Made by a program: the position numbers and the translations under genes
DNA from: Burkholderia sp. BCC0322
GTDB lineage: Bacteria > Pseudomonadota > Gammaproteobacteria > Burkholderiales > Burkholderiaceae
Reading direction: 5' to 3'
NCBI RefSeq assembly: GCF_902833045.1
Contig: NZ_CADFDU010000010.1
Coordinates: forward strand, 1-64,000
DNA: 64,000 bases
Part shown: positions 46,956 to 55,466 of the stretch, one piece after another
Layout: each line of letters starts with the position of its first letter
How positions within the stretch are numbered: the first letter of the stretch is position 1
Notes under the pieces: model-generated
Told to the model about the DNA's origin: nothing
Databases searched by the model: none
Seen by the model: only the letters and a program-made list of their open reading frames with translations

Positions 46956-47516
46956 TCAGCGCGACAGCACCGGTTCGGGCACGGGCGCCCACAGGTCGGC
47001 CAGCGTCGACGTGCGCGACGGATCGGCGAGATCCTTGCCGAACCGCAAGTGCTCATACGCCTCGGGCGCGATCGACGAATCGAACAGCCGCGTATAGCCG
47101 GTGCGGTCGTACAGCGCCCATGCTTCGGGCTGGCGAAAACCGGTGGTCAGGTAGACGCGGCGATAGCCTTGCTGCGCGGCGCGTAGCTCGAGCGCGTCGA
47201 CGATGAGGCGGGCGAGGCCCTGGCGGCGCAGGTCCGAGCGGGTCCAGATGCGTTTGAGCTCGGCGGTCTGCGCGTCGTAACGCTTGAACGCGCCGCCGCC
47301 GATCGTTTCGCCGTCGCGCAGCAGCAGCACGAATGCGCCTTCGGGCGGGGCGAACCGTTCGGCCGGGTAGCGGGCGAGCTCGTCGCGTGCGGACGCGCGG
47401 CTGTCGGGGCGATACGCGTGGTACCGGGTCGAATACTCGTCGATCAGCGCGTCGATCAGCGGCTGCGCGCGGGGGTCGAGCGGCGTCGTGTCGATGAGGC
47501 GGTCGGTCGTGGCCAT
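46956..47516 (-). CDS. GNAT-family N-acetyltransferase
   Basis: A 186-residue acetyltransferase from ATG 47516 (an in-frame ATG at 47522 and a start at 47567 are alternatives). The GNAT core is visible as AFKRYDAQTAELKRIWTRSDLRRQGLARLIVDALELRAAQQGYRRVYLTTGFRQPEAWALYDRTGYTR, with the acetyl-CoA loop RRQGLA. It is first in the leftward sulfur cluster and may acetylate an amine released from, or toxic in, organosulfur catabolism. Substrate unknown. Confidence 0.83.
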   Translation of the reverse strand: MATTDRLIDTTPLDPRAQPLIDALIDEYSTRYHAYRPDSRASARDELARYPAERFAPPEGAFVLLLRDGETIGGGAFKRYDAQTAELKRIWTRSDLRRQGLARLIVDALELRAAQQGYRRVYLTTGFRQPEAWALYDRTGYTRLFDSSIAPEAYEHLRFGKDLADPSRTSTLADLWAPVPEPVLSR

Positions 47517-47824
47517 GGGCATCGCGAAGGGCGCGCGATGCGGACGTTCCTGGCGGGGTGCGGGCACGCGGCCCGTCCGGTCTGTTCCGTTATCGCGGCG
47601 CGGTTGTCGTGATGACGGCGGCCGGTATGCATCCTGCGATGCATGTGGCGGGCCGCCGCCGTTTTGAACACGTTAGCGGCGCGGCAGGCAAAGGCGAACG
47701 AAGCAATTTCGATAAGGATTTCGCGGCAGGCGTCAGAAGGCTTGCAGTGGGAGCGGGGTGCGGGCGGAAAGCGCGTACGTCGAAGGGCGTGCTTCACGCA
47801 TGCGCCACGCCGAATGACGCGAGC

Positions 47825-48097
47825 CTACGCGGCCCGCACTTCGGCGAGCAGATCCGGATGACGATCCAGTATCCTGAGCAGCTTCACGAGGGCGAGCGGC
47901 GGGTTCGTCTTGCCGGCTTCGTAGCGGGAGAACGCGTTGACCCCGCCACCGAATATCTCGGCCGCCTCGCGCTGATCCAGCATCAGCTTCTTGCGGACCT
48001 TCGCAATGTACTTCGGGTCGACGATGGTCGCGTTCACCTGCTTGTTGAATTCGGTTATCGCGTCGCCGAGACGGCTCGCCTCGGAACGAGATGAATC
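47825..48097 (-). pseudogene. C-terminal remnant of an MqsA-type antitoxin
   Basis: An open frame ends with about 85 residues that match the DNA-binding half of MqsA-type antitoxins: FNKQVNA, VDPKYIAKVRKKLMLDQREAAEIFGGGVNAFSRYEAGK and LDRHPDLLAEVRAA. The N-terminal zinc domain with its CxxC pairs is missing, no plausible start codon precedes the fragment, and homology fades near 48097, ten bases from the end of the neighbouring deacylase gene. No MqsR toxin is seen. This is a truncated relic or possible solitary HTH fragment. Confidence 0.72.
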
Positions 48098-48107
48098 CGG
48101 AATTGGC

Positions 48108-49142
48108 CTATTGGCCGATGGTCGGCGCCGCGGACGGCTCCGCGAGCTGAAACAGGCAATCGCCGCGCCGCACTTGCGCGGGCACGCGCTTGCACACCAC
48201 TTCGCCGTCGCCCTTGAACCGGTGCAGCACCGGCTCGCGCAGCGGCGTATCGGGGAAATGCACCCACGCGGCCGGCTGTCCGGCCTGCACCTGGTCGCCG
48301 AGTTCGACCAGCGGCTCGTACAGCCCGCGCTCGTACGCGTAGACGAAGTGGCGGTCGCCATCGACGCGCATGAAGCGCGTGACGGTCGGCGGTGCGTCGG
48401 GCACGAGCGCGCCGCGCAGCAGCCCGATATAGCCGAGGTAGTGCAGCAGCCCGTGGCGGCCCATCCGGATCAGCGACGGATCGGCCATGCCCGCGCCGCC
48501 GAGCTCGGTCACGATCGAGATCGCGCCCTGCCGGCGCGCGGCCGATGCCGAATGGACAGGATTCGGCGCGTGCAGCAGCGCGTTCTGCAACCCGAACGCG
48601 ACCAGCAGCCCGTTGAGCTTCGCGGCTTCGTCGGCGTCGAGCGGATCGATCGCGAGCATGTTGCCGCCCTGGTACAGCAGCGAACTGCCGCCCGAATGCA
48701 GGTCGACCAGATACTGCGCGCGTGACAGCAGCGCATGCTCGATGTAGTGGGCGATCATCTGCGTCGGCGTGCCGGTCGGGTCGCCGGGGAAACTGCGGTT
48801 CAGGTTGCCTTCGTCGAGCGGCGACACGCGCAGGCCAGCATCCGCCGCCGGAAAATTCGCCATCGGCAGCAGGATCAACTGCCCGCTGACCATCTCGGGC
48901 TCGATCTCGCGCATCAGTTGCGACACGATGATCTGGCCTTCGTACTCGTCGCCGTGATTACCGGCCATCACGAGCGCGACCGGGCCGTCGCCGTTGCGGA
49001 TCGACGCGATCGGGATCGGCAGCCAGCCGTACGCCGAGCGGTGCACGGAATGCGGCAGCCGCAGGTAGCCTGCGTGCTTGCCTTGTGCGTCGAGATCGAT
49101 TTCGCAGTGGATGGGATTGCGGTGTGAGGAAGAGGCGGTCAT
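48108..49142 (-). CDS. Succinylglutamate desuccinylase/aspartoacylase-family deacylase
   Basis: A 344-residue zinc-dependent deacylase of the AstE/AspA family. The metal site is visible as MAGNHGDEYEGQ (His and Glu, near residues 62-66), with a later histidine in DLHSGGSS, and RLNRSF-like GNLNRSFPGDP. It resembles DoeB, which removes acetyl groups from N-acetyl-2,4-diaminobutyrate in ectoine breakdown, but other N-acyl amino acids are possible. Its 3' end abuts the MqsA remnant. No ectoine genes are nearby. Confidence 0.84.
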   Translation of the reverse strand: MTASSSHRNPIHCEIDLDAQGKHAGYLRLPHSVHRSAYGWLPIPIASIRNGDGPVALVMAGNHGDEYEGQIIVSQLMREIEPEMVSGQLILLPMANFPAADAGLRVSPLDEGNLNRSFPGDPTGTPTQMIAHYIEHALLSRAQYLVDLHSGGSSLLYQGGNMLAIDPLDADEAAKLNGLLVAFGLQNALLHAPNPVHSASAARRQGAISIVTELGGAGMADPSLIRMGRHGLLHYLGYIGLLRGALVPDAPPTVTRFMRVDGDRHFVYAYERGLYEPLVELGDQVQAGQPAAWVHFPDTPLREPVLHRFKGDGEVVCKRVPAQVRRGDCLFQLAEPSAAPTIGQ

Positions 49143-49352
49143 GGCGGCATCGTTCGAGGAACGGAATCTGCCATCTTATCGGGAAACGACCGCTGCGCGC
49201 CGCGCCGGGTGGCCCGACGCCGAACGCCGTCAATCGGCAAGCGCATGGATGCGTACCGGCGAGTTGCATGGCCGATGCGCGAAACCCCGTGCGATGTTGC
49301 AGCAATGAACGCGTGCCGGTCGGCCGGCCGGCCGCATGTGGGCCCGATGTTT

Positions 49353-49382
49353 CGCCGGCCCTTTGCTGCGACAGGGCCGGCG
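49353..49382 (-). terminator. Hairpin downstream of the RMF-like gene
   Basis: CGCCGGCCCT (49353-49362) pairs with AGGGCCGGCG (49373-49382), a ten-bp stem with a ten-base loop, starting 12 bases after the RMF-like stop codon on the minus strand. Confidence 0.6.
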
Positions 49383-49394
49383 CGTGCGGCCGGC

Positions 49395-49670
49395 TTAGCG
49401 GCCCGATGTTTCAGCTTCGAGACGTCCTTCTTCCCACAGTGCCCAGAGACGGCTGCCGGCGCGATACGGATTCGCGCGGCGCGCGCCGTGATCGGCGATG
49501 CCCTGGCGAAATGCGCCGTACAGCGTCAGCGGCGGATTGTCGACGCATCGGGCTTCGCGCACGGCCGGCATGCGGCGTTCGGAGACGAGCCGGCGGATCA
49601 GCGATGCGCCGTCGATCACGTCCAGTTCGTCGATGGTTTCGCTGCGGCTGAGGACTTCGACGGTATTCAT
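49395..49670 (-). CDS. Small protein with an RMF/CrpP-like C-terminal motif
   Basis: A 91-residue protein from ATG 49670 with GGGAGACCCAAC upstream. The C-terminal half reads YGAFRQGIADHGARRANPYRAGSRLWALWEEG. It matches the ribosome-modulation-factor/CrpP pattern of a short helix with G at its end, an N-P-Y turn, and a Trp-rich second helix ending W-x-x-G. RMF dimerises ribosomes in stationary phase. The N-terminal half (DELDVIDGASLIRRLVSERRMP) is unlike RMF. Family assignment is a pattern match by eye. Confidence 0.6.
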   Translation of the reverse strand: MNTVEVLSRSETIDELDVIDGASLIRRLVSERRMPAVREARCVDNPPLTLYGAFRQGIADHGARRANPYRAGSRLWALWEEGRLEAETSGR

Positions 49671-49927
49671 GTTGGGTCTCCCTGACGACCTGTTTTCCTG
49701 ACAGGGAGCAATAAGAGTGCCAGGTTCGAAAAACCCTGGACTGCTTCGATCGTGCCGGCTTCTGCGGCCAATGTGATGAATGGTGAGCGGCGATGTTACG
49801 GAACACGTCACGTGACACGCGAGCGTGCGATGCCACGTGCGGCGACGCAAAGCGTTTCGGAATTGAATCGCCGCGAGGATTCGGAGGCGGGTGAAAGCGG
49901 GAGAGGCAGCCGGCGCGCGCCGGCAAG

Positions 49928-51478
49928 TCAGCTCGCGGTGACGGGCGTGACCCGGCTGCTGCCGCTCGAGTAGAAGCGGTAGATGCCCTTGCCGGCCGAC
50001 TTCGCGTCGTACAGCGCGCTGTCGGCCTGCCGGATCAGCTCGTCGGGGGAGCCGTGCCCGTCGTCGAGCGCGATGCCGATGCTGATCCCGAGGCTCACCG
50101 TCGCGCCGATCGACAGCGTGTACGGCGCCGAGATCTGCCGGATGATGCGGGCGGCGAGGAGCGAGCAAGCGTGCATCGTCGTGTCGTCGATCGCGACGAC
50201 GAATTCGTCGCCGCCGATGCGTGCCGCAAGCTCGCCGGGCGGTAGCGTCTTGCCGAGCCGCTCGGCGACCTGCGTCAACACGTCGTCGCCGGCCTGGTGG
50301 CCGAAACGGTCGTTGATTGCCTTGAAGCCGTCGAGGTCGAGATACATGACGGCGAGCGAGGGGCCCGGCACGCGCGGCCGGTGCGCGAGCATCCGCTTGA
50401 GCCGGGTATGCAGTTCGTGGCGGTTCGGCAAACCCGTCAGCGCGTCGTGCCGAGCGAGATGCCGGATGTGCTGCTCGGTCTGGCGGCGCGTGGTGACGTC
50501 CTCGACGATGATCACCGCGTTGCCGTCCGGCACGCGGTGGCGCGTCAGTTCGAGCTGGCGGCCGTCGGCGAGCACGATATCGAACGGCTCCGGTTCGTCG
50601 CGGGTCAGCCAGACATCGCACTGCGCGGCGAGACCGGCGCCGCCGGGATCGCACATGGCGTTCGTGCCGAGCGCGGCGACGACGTCGGCCAGCGGCGTAT
50701 CGAGCATGATCTCGCGCGGCGAGCCGAACAGCTGCGCGGTGCGGCGGTTCGCGACGATCACGCGGGTCTCGCTGTCGATCATGCACAGGCCGTGCGGCAT
50801 GTAGGTGAGGGCGGCGTCGAAGTGTGCGACGAGTTCGGCGTTGCGCTGGCGCGCGGCGATCAGCGCGACGAGCACGCGGTAATGGCGCTGGACGACCGTA
50901 CGCATGGCCGCGAGATAGATCGCGAGCGGCGGCAGCAGCAGCCACGCGCCCGGCCGGTCCGCCAGCAAGGCACCGAGGCCGATCGGCAGCACGCCGAGCG
51001 TGACCTGCGTCATCGCGAGCCGCGGCAGCGCCGAATTGCGCGATGCGATCCCGCCGAATACGCCGCCCGCGACCATCACCGACAGCGTGCCGAGCTCGAC
51101 GTCGACGGCGTCCACGCAGCCCATCACGCCGAGGCCGAGCACGTAGCACGCGGCGAGCGACACGGGCGCATAGCGCCTCGCCCAGTATTCGGCACGATCG
51201 TCGCCGGCGTCGCGGCGCACGGTGTAGGCGCGCGCGATCGCGAGCCGGGCGGCGAGCAGGCCGACGTCGACGATCAGCCAGACGAGACACCAGAGTTGCT
51301 GCAGCCGGATCAGCGCGACGGCCGCGACGAAGCCGCTCGCGAGCCCGGACATCGCCATCGGGCGGATATCCTCGAACAGCGTGACCAGCATCGACGGGCG
51401 CAACGCCGCCATGACACGGTGGTTGCCGGAGGAAGGAGTGGCGAGAACGGAGTGCAGGAGAGATGTCCTGACTGCCAT
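49928..51478 (-). CDS. Membrane diguanylate cyclase with PAS and GGDEF domains
   Basis: A 516-residue signalling protein from ATG 51478, which has GAGG ten bases upstream. Several hydrophobic helices occupy about residues 40-210. A PAS domain (about 225-340, FDAALTYMPHGLCMIDSETRVIVANRRT) leads into a GGDEF domain (about 345-516) with the intact RIGGDEFVV active site. The substrate-adjacent DLDGFKAINDRFGH and the DALTGLPNR opening are both canonical. It should make cyclic di-GMP from two GTP. No EAL domain follows. There is no clear inhibitory RxxD site before the GGDEF motif. Confidence 0.92.
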   Translation of the reverse strand: MAVRTSLLHSVLATPSSGNHRVMAALRPSMLVTLFEDIRPMAMSGLASGFVAAVALIRLQQLWCLVWLIVDVGLLAARLAIARAYTVRRDAGDDRAEYWARRYAPVSLAACYVLGLGVMGCVDAVDVELGTLSVMVAGGVFGGIASRNSALPRLAMTQVTLGVLPIGLGALLADRPGAWLLLPPLAIYLAAMRTVVQRHYRVLVALIAARQRNAELVAHFDAALTYMPHGLCMIDSETRVIVANRRTAQLFGSPREIMLDTPLADVVAALGTNAMCDPGGAGLAAQCDVWLTRDEPEPFDIVLADGRQLELTRHRVPDGNAVIIVEDVTTRRQTEQHIRHLARHDALTGLPNRHELHTRLKRMLAHRPRVPGPSLAVMYLDLDGFKAINDRFGHQAGDDVLTQVAERLGKTLPPGELAARIGGDEFVVAIDDTTMHACSLLAARIIRQISAPYTLSIGATVSLGISIGIALDDGHGSPDELIRQADSALYDAKSAGKGIYRFYSSGSSRVTPVTAS

Positions 51479-51951
51479 GGTTTTTGACCTCGACACGATG
51501 TCGCGTGATGCCGCGATGGCTGGCGGCATCCGCACGGCACATGGCGGAGGCCCGGCCAGGCCGGATGCGCACGACATTACCATGAAACACGCGCGGCGCG
51601 GGGTGCCCGGGCAGGCCGGCGGCACCGGCAACCCGCCGCCCGACAGTCGTCGACCACGCCCGCGAACGTCTTGCGCATTCGCCGGCGCAGGGGCAGCATC
51701 GTTGCGAACGGCAGGAGACACAGAGCGCGGTCAATGCGATCGAACCCGCCGCAAACGGGTGCGCGACGCAGACGAATCGCATCCCGCGACCGGTTGCCGC
51801 AGCCCGGCTGAATACCGTTATAAGAAATTCAATAAGTATTTCATGTGGGAAATACTATAGGCGATATATCTAAAACAATGCCAGAATGCGCGCCGCTCCG
51901 AACGTCGCGACACCCGATCGCCGTCCGAGCCGCCTCAGGAGGTTCCCCCCA
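51479..51951. other. Promoter region of the molybdenum dehydrogenase operon
   Basis: A 473-base divergent gap. Its right end (51815-51900) is AT-rich and carries the palindrome at 51835-51856, about 95 bases before the operon start. No gene supported. Confidence 0.5.
51835..51856. promoter_or_regulatory. Palindrome in the operon promoter
   Basis: AGTATTTC (51835-51842) and GAAATACT (51849-51856) are perfect inverted repeats six bases apart, in an AT-rich stretch about 95 bases upstream of the large-subunit start. Position and symmetry suit a repressor or activator site. Confidence 0.45.
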
Positions 51952-54828
51952 ATGAAAAACCACGGCCTGTCACGGCGGGGTTTTCTGAAAGCCAGCGTGC
52001 TGGCGGGCGTCGCAGTGTATGTCGCGCCCCTTGGCAGCCGCGCGTTCGCGGCGCTCTTCGAAGAAAAACTCCTCACCCCCGTCAAATGGGATAGCGTCAC
52101 CGGCATCCCCCAGTTCCGCATCGACGGTATCGCGAAGGTCACGGGCTCGAAAGTGTTCGCCCGTGACGTGCGCGCTGCCGACATGCCGCACTGGCCGCAG
52201 CAGCAGTCGCATGCGCTGATCCTGCGCGTCACGCAGGCCGACCGCACGTACGAAGGCTTCGACCTTTCGCTGCTCGGCGACGACCTGAAGCCGGACCGCG
52301 TGGTCACGGCCGACGATCTCGTGCGCGACGGCGTCGCGTTCCCGGCGTTCTACGGCGACGACATGTTGCTGCCGGCCGGCAAGACGCCCGCGTATCTCGG
52401 CCATGCGGTCGCGATCCTCATCTACCACGACTTCGCGCGCTTCCGCTTCGCGAAGAACGCGCTCAAGTTCCGCGACGACGTGATCCGCTACGGCGCGGTC
52501 ACGGGCCCGCTCGAGCGCGATCCGTGGGGTACCTTCCGCTACGTGCGGGTGGGCGGCAAGACGGCCTATGACGACGACGTCTATTCGAGCCTGAAGGACG
52601 CGCCGATCTTCCCGAGCATGATGCGCAAGCACCTGCCGGTGTGGCCGGACGGCAAGGAGCACGGCAAGCTCGACGAGCAGGGCATGTTCCTGGCCGGGCA
52701 GATCGCCGGCGAGCTCGACCATCCGCCGGCCGACTGGCTGGTGTTCGACCGCGAGTACAACACGCAGTCGGTCGACACGGCCGCGCTCGAGCCGGACAAC
52801 GCGAACTGCTGGTACGACACCGCGACGCAGTCGCTGCACCTCGTCGTGCCGACCCAGTCGCCGCTCGAAGTGGCGCAGAGCGCGGCCGAGATGGTCGCGA
52901 AGTGCCGCTTCCCGGTGAAGAAGCTGTTCGTGCATCCGTGCTACACGGTCGGCTACGGCTCCAAGGATCACTTCAACGTGCCGTTCTACGGCCTCGTCTG
53001 CGCGCTGTACGCGGACGGCCGCCCGGTGCGTTTCGCGAACGACCGCTACGAGCAGTTCCAGACGTCGCTGAAGCGTCACGCGTTCAAGATGCATTACCGG
53101 ATCGCGGTCGACCGCAACACGGGCCTGTTGCAGTCGTTCAAGGGCGACTTCGAGGCGAACGGCGGCGGCCGCTCGAACTTCTCGCCGTCGGTCGCGATGG
53201 TGGGGGCGACGGCAGCGCAATCGATCTATTACTTCCCGAAAAGCGACCTCGCCGCGGTCGCGATCGCGTCGCGCGCGATCGATGCCGGCTCCGCACGCGG
53301 CTACGGCACGCTGCAGAGCATGGCGGCGACCGAGATGGCGGTCGACGAGATCGCCGCGCAACTGAACATCGACCCGATCGATTTCCGCCTGCGCAACGCG
53401 CTGCGTTCGGGGATGAAGAACACGCAGGGTGCGATTCCCGCCGGCGCGCTGCGCGTCGACGAGGTGCTCGAGCGCGCGAAGCAGCATCCGCTGTGGACGC
53501 ACCGCGCCGCACGCAAGGCCGAATACGAGGCCGCGAATCCGGGCAAGCGCTACGGCGTCGGCTTCGCCTGCGTGCAGAAGGATTTCGGCACGGGCGCGGA
53601 AGCGTCGTTCGCGAAGGTCGAATTCGACGAGAACGGCAAGGTGTCGCTGCAGCACACGGCGGCCGAGATCGGCACCGGGATGTCGACGTCGCAGGCCGTC
53701 GCGGTCGCGAAATGGCTGGGCCGCCCGGCAACCGACGTGCGCGTGGCCGTGGCCGAGTGGCCGGACCTGCCGGTCGAGACCAGCGGCGATCCGTACCTCA
53801 TGTCGCAGGCCGACCAGGATCGCCTGAGCGCGAACCCGCGCTGGTCGCCGAACTATGCGTCGCCGTCGAGCGCGACGAACTCCGCGTATTACTTCACGCA
53901 CAGCACGCGCGAAGCCGCGCGCGCGGTGTTCCGCTACGGCCTGTGGCCGGCCGCGATGTCGATCTGGACGCGCGGCCTCGGCGGCGGCCAGGCGGCGCCG
54001 TACACGATCCGCATCGAGGACGCGCGCTGGGTCGACGGCAAGCTGACCGCCGACGGCCTCGAGCCGCTGTCGTTCGAGCAACTCGCGAAGCAGGCGCATG
54101 CGCTCGGCTTGCCGACCGGCGCCGTCGTGCACGTGTTCAACCGCTGGCAGTGGACCGACGCCGAGTTCGAAGTGGGCGGCGCGGTCGAACGTCTGCCGAT
54201 CGACGGGCTGTCGCTGCGCGTCGGCGCGCCGAAGACGGGCGACGACGGCCCGGTGCCCGGCACCGCCGCACCGGCCGGCGCGACCGCGATGCACGGCACG
54301 CTGGCGCCGACCGCGAACGGCTACCGCGTGCTGGACCGCAAGCGCGTGTTCATCCCGCCGACGAGCCGCAACAACGCGGCCGTCACGTACTACACGGCGG
54401 TCGGCACGCTGGTCGAACTGACCGTGCACGAAGCGACCGGCAAGGTCGAGCTGCTCACGCACCACTCGATCATGGAATGCGGCAACCAGATTTCGCCGCA
54501 GCTCGTGTCGGGCCAGTTGCAGGGCGGTCTCGCGATGGGTATCGGCCACGCGCTGCACGAGTACCTGCCGCTGTATGAAGACGGCCCCGGCAACGGCACG
54601 TGGAACTTCAACCGTTACCAGCTGCCGCGCGCGTCGGACGTCGCCGTCTGGACGCAGACGGGCGACGTGTTGCCGCCGCTGTCCGAGACCGATCCGCCGA
54701 AGGGCGTCGCCGAAGTGGTGATGATTCCCGTCGTCGGCGCGATCGTGAACGGCATCGCGCACGCGATCGGCCATCGTTTCACCGACTTGCCGGTGACCCC
54801 GCAAAAGATTCAGGAGGTGCTCGCATGA
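51952..54828 (+). CDS. Exported molybdopterin dehydrogenase large subunit, isoquinoline oxidoreductase/aldehyde dehydrogenase type
   Basis: A 958-residue molybdenum hydroxylase large subunit. The ATG at 51952 follows a perfect AGGAGG. The N-terminus has a twin-arginine signal (LSRRGFLKASVLAGVAV), so the complex folds in the cytoplasm and is exported. Visible cofactor regions include GSKDHFNVPFYG, RGYGTLQSMAATEMAVDEIA, and PPKGVAEVVMIPVVGAIVNGIAHA near the C-terminus with the catalytic Glu position. It overlaps the 2Fe-2S subunit gene by ATGA and is followed by a triheme cytochrome, the layout of membrane aldehyde and isoquinoline oxidoreductases that pass electrons to cytochrome c. Substrate probably an aldehyde or N-heterocycle. 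Confidence 0.9.
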   Translation: MKNHGLSRRGFLKASVLAGVAVYVAPLGSRAFAALFEEKLLTPVKWDSVTGIPQFRIDGIAKVTGSKVFARDVRAADMPHWPQQQSHALILRVTQADRTYEGFDLSLLGDDLKPDRVVTADDLVRDGVAFPAFYGDDMLLPAGKTPAYLGHAVAILIYHDFARFRFAKNALKFRDDVIRYGAVTGPLERDPWGTFRYVRVGGKTAYDDDVYSSLKDAPIFPSMMRKHLPVWPDGKEHGKLDEQGMFLAGQIAGELDHPPADWLVFDREYNTQSVDTAALEPDNANCWYDTATQSLHLVVPTQSPLEVAQSAAEMVAKCRFPVKKLFVHPCYTVGYGSKDHFNVPFYGLVCALYADGRPVRFANDRYEQFQTSLKRHAFKMHYRIAVDRNTGLLQSFKGDFEANGGGRSNFSPSVAMVGATAAQSIYYFPKSDLAAVAIASRAIDAGSARGYGTLQSMAATEMAVDEIAAQLNIDPIDFRLRNALRSGMKNTQGAIPAGALRVDEVLERAKQHPLWTHRAARKAEYEAANPGKRYGVGFACVQKDFGTGAEASFAKVEFDENGKVSLQHTAAEIGTGMSTSQAVAVAKWLGRPATDVRVAVAEWPDLPVETSGDPYLMSQADQDRLSANPRWSPNYASPSSATNSAYYFTHSTREAARAVFRYGLWPAAMSIWTRGLGGGQAAPYTIRIEDARWVDGKLTADGLEPLSFEQLAKQAHALGLPTGAVVHVFNRWQWTDAEFEVGGAVERLPIDGLSLRVGAPKTGDDGPVPGTAAPAGATAMHGTLAPTANGYRVLDRKRVFIPPTSRNNAAVTYYTAVGTLVELTVHEATGKVELLTHHSIMECGNQISPQLVSGQLQGGLAMGIGHALHEYLPLYEDGPGNGTWNFNRYQLPRASDVAVWTQTGDVLPPLSETDPPKGVAEVVMIPVVGAIVNGIAHAIGHRFTDLPVTPQKIQEVLA

Positions 54829-55466
54829 CGACCGCCCAACCCGCGGCTTCGGCCGCATCGGCCCCGGCGCCGGCAGTGCCGGCATCGGCTCCGGCCGCCG
54901 TCGAGCGTCCGCTCGTCCGGTTCCAGTCGAAGCCGCTGTCGATCAATATCAACGGCAAGTCCGTCGGCCCGATGCAGGTGCCGGAAGGGCTGATGATGAT
55001 CGAGTTCCTGCACGAATACGCGGGCCTCACCGGTTCGCGGCTCGGCTGCGGGCAGGGCATCTGCCACGCCTGTGTCGTGATCGTCGACAAGCCGGACGGC
55101 ACGAGCGAGGAAATGCGCACCTGCATCACCGGCGCGCACTTCTTCCACGGCCGCTCGATCCGCACGATCGAAGGCCACGCGAAGCGCAACGAAGCGGGCG
55201 AAGTGGTCGAGCTGTCGCCGATCCAGCAGAAGTTCCTCGAGCACTTCAGCTTCCAGTGCGGCTACTGCACGCCGGGCTTCGTCAATGCGGCAACCGTGCT
55301 GATCGAACGCCTGAAGCGCGAGCCGATTGCGAAGGCCGACGTCGAGCGCACGATCACCGAAGCGCTCGACGCGCACCTCTGCCGCTGCACGGGCTATGTC
55401 CGCTACTACGAAGCCGTCAAGGACGTGGTGCTGACGACGCCGGGACTCGTGAAGGACGCCGCATGA
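54825..55466 (+). CDS. (2Fe-2S) subunit of the molybdenum dehydrogenase
   Basis: A 213-residue iron-sulfur subunit that passes electrons from the molybdenum subunit. The plant-type cluster ligands are in GCGQGICHACVV with a further cysteine in RTCITG; the second cluster ligands are in CGYCTPGF and CRCTGY. The first 45 residues are an Ala/Pro-rich extension with no signal peptide, so it is presumably co-exported with the Tat-bearing large subunit. Starts with ATGA overlap of the upstream stop and overlaps the next gene the same way. Confidence 0.92.
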   Translation: MTTAQPAASAASAPAPAVPASAPAAVERPLVRFQSKPLSININGKSVGPMQVPEGLMMIEFLHEYAGLTGSRLGCGQGICHACVVIVDKPDGTSEEMRTCITGAHFFHGRSIRTIEGHAKRNEAGEVVELSPIQQKFLEHFSFQCGYCTPGFVNAATVLIERLKREPIAKADVERTITEALDAHLCRCTGYVRYYEAVKDVVLTTPGLVKDAA

